Below, piece after piece: positions 7,900-15,010 of a stretch of 55,788 nt of DNA. The position numbers were made by a program, and so were the translations under genes. Positions within the stretch are counted from its first letter, which is position 1. Every line of letters starts with the position of its first letter. The notes beneath the pieces are model-generated. The model was not told the DNA's origin, searched no databases, and saw only the letters and a list, made by a program, of their open reading frames with translations. The stretch lies in NCBI GenBank assembly GCA_040752635.1, contig JBFMGS010000007.1, forward strand, positions 1-55,788, read 5' to 3'. This stretch comes from JBFMGS01 sp040752635. GTDB taxonomy: Bacteria; Bacillota; SHA-98; UBA4971.

Positions 7900-9915
7900 T
7901 CACTGCCCTTGACTGGCGGTCGGACCTCCCCATATCCTCCTGAAGATTTCCTTTTTGTCCTGGGGCTGCTTGATGACCCAGACGACGATATCCTTGTCCT
8001 CGTAGAACACAGACAGATTATCGTGGGTCCGGCGATACCGTTCGATCCACTCGACCACCCGCCGTTCCTCCTCCATGCGTTGGGACATCATCTTTATGAC
8101 CAGCTCGTGGTCAACCCAATAAGGCACCCGCTCGTGGAAGATGAAAACGTACGGGTGATCGATTGTGCTGACGGCGCCCGGGGAGTTGTACACCAGCTTG
8201 GGCGTGTCGGGGGAGACATAACTCAGGAAATCTCCGATCATGAGGTGCCAGCCCTGCCCATAAGCCAGCGCATACCCTTCTTGATCGGATACCAGTAGCC
8301 ACTCGCTTGGCAAGCACGTCTGGGTTATGCGTAGATACTGGTCTACCCAGGAGTTGTACTGCATCTTGTAGGGTTCAGGCGGTACCGGTTTTGCCTGGAT
8401 GGTAACCCCAACAACCAGCACGATAGTTAGCGTCGCTGTTAACAGGCGCAGGAACCGCTGGTACAGTTTTTGTCCGGCCGGATAGGGAAGAAGATACGCC
8501 CAGCCGAGGCCATACGCTACCGACATTGCCACCGCGGCGAATTCGCCGCTCCGGGCGTTCAGAGCTTCCGACTTCAGACCGAAACGCGGCCCTTGGTAGA
8601 GGAGCATAGCTCCACAGAGCAGGAGAAAGCTGGTGAGGGCTCCAGGCAGAGCCAGCGGGTCTCTCCGGCGCAGCAAACTGCCCAGCACGGAGAGGAGAGC
8701 CGCAGAAAAGGCTGCTAGTATGAAGGGTGTAATGGGAGGACATGGCCCGTCGCTGGTTGCGACGGCAAACCGGAGAGAAGACGCGTGCATCCCGATCCCG
8801 AGAGCCATCCCGATGAGGAGAGGCAGCACGGAAATCGCTCCTGCTATCATCCCTCCTTTGAACAGATCTACAAGGCTCCCGAACCTGAACCTCCTTGGGC
8901 CAGCGAGCAGCGACGCCAGCACAGCCGAGGCGATGCCGATCACAGCAAAGATGGTAATGAGGGCGTGGGTCAGCCCGGTGACGGTCAGGCACGCCGCCGT
9001 GGCCAGCAGATACTGTTTCTTATGTGTCTTGAGGTATTTCAGGGCGAACACCGTGCAGGGGAGGAGGAAGACAAGCGCGAACTCCTGTGAGCTGGTGGCA
9101 GCTTGCCTTGTATACTCGTACGGCAGAAACCTTGTCAAGGCGGTGTATGCCAGAGCAGCGGCGAGCCCGCCGGTTATCCTCCGGGAAAGGGCAAGGCCCG
9201 CGAAGTATATGGAAAGAATGATCAGAATGGAGTTGAGCGGACCGGCATACTTCAAGACCAGCAAGGGGTTGACCGCCGAGAGCTTGCTGATGGTTGACAG
9301 GTAAATGTGGAAACCCTGCGGGTATATCCCGTCGTGGAAAAGTATCCTGCTATTGACGTACTTCATCCAGGCGAGTGTGACGTAAGCGTCGGAGAAGGCG
9401 GGCGCAGCATTGCGAATAGCATCATAGAAGCGCAGATAGGCGGCTTGCGCGAAGATGAGCAAGAAAGAGCTGGACAGGAGGACGGAGGAAAAGTCGGCAG
9501 AGGTTCGGAAAAGGAATCCCAGGAACGCTTCGAATTCGGTCACGAGATACCGCCTTGCTGCATCGCGTACCTTCACCAAACCGTCAAACACGTCGAAAGC
9601 GGTCGTCACTGCGCGGCTCCGGAGCTCATTCATGTATGCCAGAGTGTAGGTTTTCTTAAGGCGGAATGCCCAGAATAACAGGTAAGCAAGCCCCAGAGAG
9701 AACAGTTCGTAAAGCTTGGTGGCAGCCAGGGCGTATACCACCATCACATTGAGAACTACAGCGAGGCCGACCCGCGCATAGAAATCCTCAAAGCTGTCAT
9801 CCCATCGCATCTTCCCGAAAAGGAAAGTCGGCAGGGCGACGTAGGCGAAAAGGAAACTCAAGATGATCCTGGCTAGAGATGATGCGATCACATGCGGAGT
9901 GTACCCCAAGAGCAC
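7900..9915 (-). CDS. Large GT-C/STT3-like membrane protein, paralogue of the 15011-17110 product
   Basis: 671 residues with roughly a dozen membrane helices and a C-terminal soluble domain. It is clearly paralogous to the protein at 15011-17110. Both have a D-x-Y-x-x-LAW-x-KY block followed by DGIYP-x-G-x-H (here SDAYVTLAWMKYV and HDGIYPQGFHIYL), and both end with THDN-x-x-VFYED. That first loop, an Asp followed by an aromatic residue in a loop after the first helices, resembles the catalytic entrance of GT-C transferases such as STT3/AglB. The protein may therefore transfer a sugar from a polyprenyl-phosphate donor on the outer face of the membrane. The exact reaction is unknown. The start is taken as GTG at 9913-9915. 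It is divergent from the pelF-like gene. Confidence 0.7.
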   Translation of the reverse strand: MLLGYTPHVIASSLARIILSFLFAYVALPTFLFGKMRWDDSFEDFYARVGLAVVLNVMVVYALAATKLYELFSLGLAYLLFWAFRLKKTYTLAYMNELRSRAVTTAFDVFDGLVKVRDAARRYLVTEFEAFLGFLFRTSADFSSVLLSSSFLLIFAQAAYLRFYDAIRNAAPAFSDAYVTLAWMKYVNSRILFHDGIYPQGFHIYLSTISKLSAVNPLLVLKYAGPLNSILIILSIYFAGLALSRRITGGLAAALAYTALTRFLPYEYTRQAATSSQEFALVFLLPCTVFALKYLKTHKKQYLLATAACLTVTGLTHALITIFAVIGIASAVLASLLAGPRRFRFGSLVDLFKGGMIAGAISVLPLLIGMALGIGMHASSLRFAVATSDGPCPPITPFILAAFSAALLSVLGSLLRRRDPLALPGALTSFLLLCGAMLLYQGPRFGLKSEALNARSGEFAAVAMSVAYGLGWAYLLPYPAGQKLYQRFLRLLTATLTIVLVVGVTIQAKPVPPEPYKMQYNSWVDQYLRITQTCLPSEWLLVSDQEGYALAYGQGWHLMIGDFLSYVSPDTPKLVYNSPGAVSTIDHPYVFIFHERVPYWVDHELVIKMMSQRMEEERRVVEWIERYRRTHDNLSVFYEDKDIVVWVIKQPQDKKEIFRRIWGGPTASQGQ

Positions 9916-10056
9916 CCCCCCACTCGAGGAACGGGAGACATGGCTAGATCATGATTTCAACGCCTTTTGCGCTCACCCTTCAACATCTCCTCAGCCAAGA
10001 TCTCTCCAACTCGCGAAGTCTTATGAAGCAACCCTCAGAATGGCATGGTATCACCG

Positions 10057-10085
10057 GTGTTGCCATATGCCAAGTTCTTCGGCAT
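10057..10085. repeat. Inverted repeat in the divergent control region
   Basis: Between the divergent GT-C-like gene and the pelF-like gene, TGGCAT and ATGCCA arms flank a central CACCGGTG palindrome (about 10042-10078). The symmetry suggests an operator or a hairpin in front of the polysaccharide operon. No matching regulator can be named. Confidence 0.3.
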
Positions 10086-10115
10086 GCTGAGGACGGGCGG
10101 CATTTGAGGATAATG

Positions 10116-10144
10116 TTGACATTTGTCGTAAACTATAGTAATAT
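10116..10144 (+). promoter_or_regulatory. Sigma-A type promoter of the polysaccharide operon
   Basis: TTGACA (10116-10121), a spacer of exactly 17 bases and TAATAT (10139-10144), in a locally A+T-rich patch. Transcription would begin near 10151. This rules out the ATG at 10150 as the start of the next gene and supports GTG 10180. Confidence 0.7.
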
Positions 10145-10179
10145 ATGCAATGCGAATTTGGCCCAACGGGGTATCCACA

Positions 10180-10894
10180 GTGTCGAACAGTATTAGAGTG
10201 ATGCTAGCCACGGAGGGCACCTATCCGTTCCACCGCGGCGGAGTCAGCACATGGTGCGATGTCCTGATCAAGCGAATTCCGTCCGTGGAGTTCGTGGTGT
10301 ACAGTATCTTAATGAACCCTTTTGTGCGCCAGAAGTTCGAGCTTCCCCCCCAACATAAGCTGGTAAAGGTACCTCTTTGGGGCACCGAGGAGCCAAGTGA
10401 GCATCTGACGGACATCCCGTTTTCTAAGATATACCTCGCTAAGCTTCGCACCGATGAGCGAGTGATTCAGGAGCATTTCCTTCCACTATTCAACGTCGTG
10501 GTGGAGGAGATCCTGCACCCTGAAAAGAACAGCAGCAGGCTCGGCCATACCTTGCACGAAATGTACAAATACTTTCGGGAGTACGATTATCATAAAACCT
10601 TCAAGTCGCCCCTCGTGTGGAATGCGTTTAAGGAGATTACAATATCCAAGGCTCGACAGCAGGGTACGAGCCGCTTTGAGATGCCCAATGTTTTCGACCT
10701 CACGCAGAGCATGGGCTGGCTCTATCGCTTCTTTGTCGTGCTCAACACCCCCTTGCCCAAAGTGGACGTGGTTCACTCAGCGGCTGCCGCCGTTTGCGGG
10801 ATACCGTGCGTGATAGCTAAACTCGACGGCAATGTACCTTTCCTGTTGACAGAACATGGGGTTTACCTGCGGGAGCAATACATTTCCCTGGCGC
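10180..10894 (+). CDS. pelF: PelF-like GT4 glycosyltransferase, N-terminal part (runs into scaffold gap)
   Basis: About 238 residues up to the run of N. After the start comes IRVMLATEGTYPFHRGGVSTW, the hallmark of PelF and its DUF3492 N-terminal domain. Near the gap, PFLLTEHGVYLREQYI is also typical of this family. PelF is the cytoplasmic GT4 enzyme that polymerises the Pel exopolysaccharide, probably from UDP-GalNAc/GlcNAc. GTG 10180 with GGGG upstream is chosen because the promoter would start transcription downstream of ATG 10150. The gene continues after the gap at 10995; the middle is missing. It is the first gene of a long same-strand series. Confidence 0.82.
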
Positions 10895-10994
10895 NNNNNN
10901 NNNNNNNNNNNNNNNNNNNNNNNNNNNNNNNNNNNNNNNNNNNNNNNNNNNNNNNNNNNNNNNNNNNNNNNNNNNNNNNNNNNNNNNNNNNNNN
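10895..10994. other. Scaffold gap of 100 N inside the pelF-like gene
   Basis: Exactly 100 N, the conventional placeholder for a gap of unknown length. The two flanking coding pieces match the N- and C-terminal ends of one GT4 enzyme, and the segment normally between them in PelF is longer than 33 residues. The real gap is therefore probably several hundred bases. Confidence 0.9.
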
Positions 10995-11513
10995 ATGATG
11001 TCCGGAAAGGCGATTGTGGCGACTGACGTGGGTGGGGTCAGAGAGGCGCTCGAGGGGTGCGGACTGCTGGTGAGACCCAGAAAGCCCGGTGAGATGGCAG
11101 CGGCTCTGACGAGGCTTCTCCAAGATGAAAAGCTGAGGGCCGCCATGGGAGAAGAGGCGCGGAACAAGGCTCTGACGTACTTTTCCATCTCCAGGACGGT
11201 CGAGCTTTATCGGAAGTCATACATAGCCCTTTACGAGAGGCAGTCTGCCGAGCCCAAGGTTGCCGATCTGCAGAGGAAACAGGTCCTTCATGCGCAACGG
11301 GGTTATGCGTTTGCGAAGTCCGGCATGTGGCGGGAGGCCATCGGTCAGTTCCGCCTGGCTATTGATGTGAACGTAAAAGGGCCTGCAGTACCGGTGTTGT
11401 TGACGGAAATAGCGCGGGCTTACAGCGAGATGGGGATGTTCAGGCAGGCTGCGAACGAGCTGAAAAAGGCCGAAGTCGTCGCACGCGTGCTCGAAGGAGG
11501 CTCCGCGGCGTAA
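10995..11513 (+). CDS. pelF: PelF-like GT4, C-terminal part with fused TPR-like tail
   Basis: The first residues (MMSGKAIVATDVGGVREAL, then GLLVRPRKPGEMAAAL) are the donor-binding C-terminal end of a GT4/GT-B enzyme, continuing the gene cut by the gap. The ATG at the gap edge is coincidental. After the usual GT4 end there is an extra segment of about 70 residues (QVLHAQRGYAFAKSGMWREAIGQFRLAI, then VPVLLTEIARAYSEMGMFRQAANELKKAE). It looks like two TPR helix pairs. In other Pel systems TPR functions sit in a separate protein (PelE), so this fusion may stand in for it; that is inference. The next gene starts 18 bases later. Confidence 0.8.
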   Translation: MMSGKAIVATDVGGVREALEGCGLLVRPRKPGEMAAALTRLLQDEKLRAAMGEEARNKALTYFSISRTVELYRKSYIALYERQSAEPKVADLQRKQVLHAQRGYAFAKSGMWREAIGQFRLAIDVNVKGPAVPVLLTEIARAYSEMGMFRQAANELKKAEVVARVLEGGSAA

Positions 11514-11531
11514 GTAGCTATCAGAGGGGAG

Positions 11532-12041
11532 ATGTACTGCGTGGACCTTCAGATCCAGTTCCAGACCAGCTTTTGGGGATATCGAAAGAATCAGGTTCAT
11601 GAGTACCTGTCAGAATTGAAGCGAGACTACGAGGCTAAGAAAGAGGAGCTTGCTGCGAAGCACAGGGACGCATTATCAGAGAACAAGGCGCTGGCTGCGA
11701 AGCTCCAGGAATTGGCGAGTGACCTTGAGAGGTACCGGGAGCAGGAGCATCTTATAGCCAAGGTGCTGATCGAGGCCCAACTCAGAGCTGTTGCCATAGA
11801 GCACGAAGCCCAAGAGAAAGCAGAACGCATCAAGAAGGAGGTAATGGACGAGATAGCGCTCAAGAGGACCGAACTGAACAGCCTCAAGACCCGCGTCGAA
11901 CAGTTCAAGAACAACTTCGCCAAGATGCTTGATAGTTGCAAAGCCTCGCTATCTGTGTTTGACGAGTTGACTACGGAAGAGGGCGGGGCCGTGTCGAGGG
12001 TCAGCCTTGGCAATGAAGCGCGGTTTTCTGCCGGGTTGTGA
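11532..12041 (+). CDS. DivIVA-like coiled-coil protein
   Basis: 169 residues. The N-terminus (IQFQTSFWGYRKNQVHEYL) has the F-x-GY-x-x-x-x-V-x-x-YL pattern of the DivIVA membrane-binding domain. It is followed by a continuous, charged coiled coil (about residues 30-145) and a short non-helical tail. DivIVA-type proteins recognise curved membranes and recruit partners to poles or septa. Within a polysaccharide operon it may position the synthesis complex; that is inference. GGGGAG precedes the ATG. Spacing to both neighbours is short, so it is co-transcribed with the pelF-like gene. Confidence 0.65.
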   Translation: MYCVDLQIQFQTSFWGYRKNQVHEYLSELKRDYEAKKEELAAKHRDALSENKALAAKLQELASDLERYREQEHLIAKVLIEAQLRAVAIEHEAQEKAERIKKEVMDEIALKRTELNSLKTRVEQFKNNFAKMLDSCKASLSVFDELTTEEGGAVSRVSLGNEARFSAGL

Positions 12042-12086
12042 CCGATGGGCCGTGACTGATTCATCCCCAAGCAGGAAGTGTGTATC

Positions 12087-13232
12087 ATGAAAATAGCCAG
12101 GTGGTTCGGGGGATACCAGGTAGCAGCGGTAGACTCTTACATCATCAGACTGCTGACCGAGTACCAGAAGAGTCTGGACGACCTCAAGGCCGAACTTGAG
12201 GCTTTGTTGTCTGAAAACGGCCGTCTCGCCGCAGCGATCAGGACAACCTCAAATGAGCTGCAAGGCTTCAAGGAGAGGAGCAAGGCGTGGGTTGCTGCCG
12301 AGGCTGACGCACGCAGGTCTGCGCGGCACACGGAGGAGACGGCAAGGTACAACGCCGAGCAGATAACAACCAGCGCCCAGGCGGAAATCGAAGTGCACAA
12401 GGCATACCTGGCTACCCTAGATTCAGAAATCGCCAGGGCAAGACAGGAAGTCGAGGCTTTCGTCGAGTCCGTCCGGGCCTTCTTGAGCTACGCCACGCCA
12501 AAGGAAACCAGCGCGACGGCTTCTCGTCCGGCCGGCTCATCTGCCGGCAAGGTGGCAGGATGGATTCTAGGCGGAGGGACCGCGGAGGATATACCGACTG
12601 CGCGGGGCGTTGACGGTTCACTCCGAGTGAACACGGCCGGCGACAGTTTGAGAGTGGTTGCTCAGAACGGGACGGTCGTGGGGCAGGTCTCAAGTCTGGT
12701 GCTGGACGGTGCAAGCGGGAAGGTAACCGGGTACGAGATAGTAAAGAGCGCGGTGCCCAACGTGGTGCCCGATGGCACGGTTATTCCAGCGTCGTGCGTG
12801 ATTGCTGCGCGGTCCGACAGGCTGATCGTGAGCACCTCCCTGCTTGGAGGCGTGGCTAAAGTAAGTCCATCGCCGCCGCCTCAAGTGAGCGTCCCCGAGG
12901 CGCAGACTGCGAAACCGGACGAGCCCCAGCCCGAGCGGCCCGTACCCCACGGCGACGGGAGAAGTGAGGCCGAGGGCGAGGTTGAACAGGCTATCAGACA
13001 AAGCCAGTTGAAGTACGTGATAGGCAAGATATCCGGAAGGGATATCGTGGGAGACGACGGCACCCTGGTGGTATCCAAAGGACAGGAGATCACCCACGAA
13101 GTTGTGGAGAAGGCCGATGCCCAAGGCAAGCTTGCTGAGCTCATCGTTTACATGCTCACGCCTGACATGAGTCTCGACGAAGAGGAAACGAGCGCAAGCG
13201 AGGATCTCGGGGCCGAACATATGGTGTCTTAG
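12087..13232 (+). CDS. DivIVA-like coiled coil fused to a PRC-barrel domain
   Basis: About 381 residues in at least three parts. An N-terminal DivIVA-like motif (ARWFGGYQVAAVDSYI) leads into a coiled coil (to about residue 140). Next is a PRC-barrel-like beta domain (LRVVAQNGTVVGQVSSLVLD to SDRLIVS, about residues 180-250). After a Pro/Glu-rich linker there is a C-terminal domain (YVIGKISGRDIVGDDGTLVV to KLAELIVYM). ATG 12087, with AGGAAG eight bases upstream, is preferred over GTG 12078. PRC-barrels are small adaptor domains also found in photosynthetic reaction centres and RimM. The combination suggests a scaffold for the neighbouring membrane enzymes. I know no characterised protein with this order. 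Confidence 0.65.
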   Translation: MKIARWFGGYQVAAVDSYIIRLLTEYQKSLDDLKAELEALLSENGRLAAAIRTTSNELQGFKERSKAWVAAEADARRSARHTEETARYNAEQITTSAQAEIEVHKAYLATLDSEIARARQEVEAFVESVRAFLSYATPKETSATASRPAGSSAGKVAGWILGGGTAEDIPTARGVDGSLRVNTAGDSLRVVAQNGTVVGQVSSLVLDGASGKVTGYEIVKSAVPNVVPDGTVIPASCVIAARSDRLIVSTSLLGGVAKVSPSPPPQVSVPEAQTAKPDEPQPERPVPHGDGRSEAEGEVEQAIRQSQLKYVIGKISGRDIVGDDGTLVVSKGQEITHEVVEKADAQGKLAELIVYMLTPDMSLDEEETSASEDLGAEHMVS

Positions 13233-13298
13233 GTGAGCGTTGCTGCAGAACCTTAGCGGAGGTCGCCGGGGCGTGGACTTTGCTGAGGGGCTGAGACG

Positions 13299-14873
13299 GT
13301 GGGAGAGAAGGAATCGCTCAAAGGCCTCGCTGTGGAGGTGTTGAAAAGAAGCGTATCACCAAGAGATCCTTATGAAGTGGCGGCTCTTCTCGAAAGCATG
13401 GGCTGGACGGACGAACAGGCGGCGAGCGCTTTCGGACGTGAGGATGTCTTCGGGCTGGCGCGGGATGTGTTTGAACTTTGCACTCAAAGTGTGACGACGA
13501 GACCGGTGGCGAAAGAACCGCGTCTCTCTTTTTTTGCCGTTCTTTGGAACTACGTTAACGGTTACCTGCGGGGCATGATGTTCGCCATGCCGATGGCTGT
13601 CTCGATCTTCACCGTGCTGACTATCAGGTACTCCCTGTGGTCTTACGTGTATTTCTCGGTGGAGGTTGCCACGGCTATAGCCCTTGGGACTATCGGCAGC
13701 CTGCTTGTCACCGGCGGGTTTTGCCAGGCCATCGCGCGCCGCGGGCTGATGTACGTTACCCAAAATGAATACAACCTGGCCAGGCGCTTTTCCTTCCTGG
13801 CGATCCGGTTGGGGCTCATAGTCGTAATCCTCGTAGGGCTGGCAGTTTTCATTTTCAACCTGATATTCACCGTGTTCCCAATGAAGATGATGTCTATTTG
13901 CCTATACTATTATTTCTTCCTATCATGCCTGTGGCTTACCATCGCAGTCCTGTATATGCTCAGGCGCGAACTTCTGTTTACCGGCATGATCGTGCTTGGT
14001 ATAGTGATGGTCTTCTTGATGCATGAGTATCTCAAGATGGACATCATGGTTTCGCAGGCTATCGGGCTCTCGGCGGCTGCTATTCTCGCAGTTGTGGTCG
14101 TGTCGTGGTTATTCCGGCGCTACGAACGGCCTGTCGAGCCGGGCATCGAAGTTCCGCCGATTCCTCGCACCTCTATAGTGGTGTATACAGTCATGCCGTA
14201 TTTCGTGTATGGTTTTCTGTACTTCGCCCTGCTCTGCACCGACAGAATCGTCGCATGGTCGGCTAACAGCGTCTTCATGCCTTACCTGATCTGGTTTCGA
14301 GGGCAGTACGAGCTGGGGCTTGACTGGGCGCTCCTCGCCCTCATCCTGCCCATGGGTGTGGTTGAAGTGCTGATCAACAACTTCTGGTTCAACGTGCCGG
14401 TTAAGCAGAAGTCTTTTTCAGCTTCGAACACTGCCCGGTTCAACCGGGTGCAGGTAAGCGCCTACTACAGGCAGAGGGCTTTATACGGTGCGATCGCGGT
14501 GCTCAGCGGGCTCTTGGTATACCTTGGGACAAGGTTCCTGGAAACGTCCGGGATACTGGACCTGTATTTGTTCTCGGACAGAGTCACCTACTTCGTATTC
14601 ACCTGGGGGATAGTGGGGTACGTTTTCCTCACTGCGGGTCTCCTTAACGCGCTGTACCTGTTCTCGTTGTCGCGGCCCGAGCCGGTCGTAAGGGCAACTG
14701 CGTACGGGGTCGCCGCCAACCTGTTCGTAGGTTTCGTGCTCAGCAGGATAGTAGAGTACCACTGGGCCGTTCTTGGCCTGGTAGCGGGCGCCGCGGTCTT
14801 CTTTGCGTTCACCACTGTGTATGCAGTGAAGAGCTTGGGTGCGCTGGACTATTACCTTTACTACTTGACGTAA
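13299..14873 (+). CDS. pelG: PelG-like polytopic polysaccharide exporter
   Basis: 524 residues. An N-terminal cytosolic helical segment of about 80 residues (DPYEVAALLESMGWTDEQAA, then DVFGLARDVFEL) precedes about twelve membrane helices. The central block YTVMPYFVYGFLYFALLCTDRIVAWS resembles the PelG signature (helix, then D-[KR]-x-[VI]-x-W). PelG is an atypical MOP-superfamily transporter that works with PelF to move Pel across the inner membrane. Its place three genes after the pelF-like gene, on the same strand, supports this. Certainty is moderate because membrane proteins of this class diverge strongly. The start is GTG 13299; ATG is absent nearby. Confidence 0.68.
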   Translation: MGEKESLKGLAVEVLKRSVSPRDPYEVAALLESMGWTDEQAASAFGREDVFGLARDVFELCTQSVTTRPVAKEPRLSFFAVLWNYVNGYLRGMMFAMPMAVSIFTVLTIRYSLWSYVYFSVEVATAIALGTIGSLLVTGGFCQAIARRGLMYVTQNEYNLARRFSFLAIRLGLIVVILVGLAVFIFNLIFTVFPMKMMSICLYYYFFLSCLWLTIAVLYMLRRELLFTGMIVLGIVMVFLMHEYLKMDIMVSQAIGLSAAAILAVVVVSWLFRRYERPVEPGIEVPPIPRTSIVVYTVMPYFVYGFLYFALLCTDRIVAWSANSVFMPYLIWFRGQYELGLDWALLALILPMGVVEVLINNFWFNVPVKQKSFSASNTARFNRVQVSAYYRQRALYGAIAVLSGLLVYLGTRFLETSGILDLYLFSDRVTYFVFTWGIVGYVFLTAGLLNALYLFSLSRPEPVVRATAYGVAANLFVGFVLSRIVEYHWAVLGLVAGAAVFFAFTTVYAVKSLGALDYYLYYLT

Positions 14874-14874
14874 T

Positions 14875-14901
14875 GGTTCCGTAGGGGGACCCTACCTAAC
14901 C
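14875..14901 (+). terminator. Hairpin after the pelG-like gene
   Basis: GGTT and GTAGGG pair with CCCTAC and AACC around a GGA loop, with a two-base internal loop, immediately after the stop codon. There is no T-run. It may be a weak terminator or processing site within the series of genes, which continues 110 bases later. Confidence 0.35.
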
Positions 14902-15010
14902 CTGCTCGCAACACCCACGGTCTCCATTACAAGCGGGTGTGGTGGGGTTCATACACGGAAAACCAGCGTGGGTTCCCTGTGGCAAACCCGGGTCACTTAG
15001 GAGGGGCAGT

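Noticed and set aside
7871..7903. Inverted repeat GTGAGAGG/CCTCTCAC at the end of the minus-strand GT-C-like gene as a terminator
   Set aside because: The stem is only eight pairs with a 17-base loop and overlaps the stop codon; there is no T-run on either strand.
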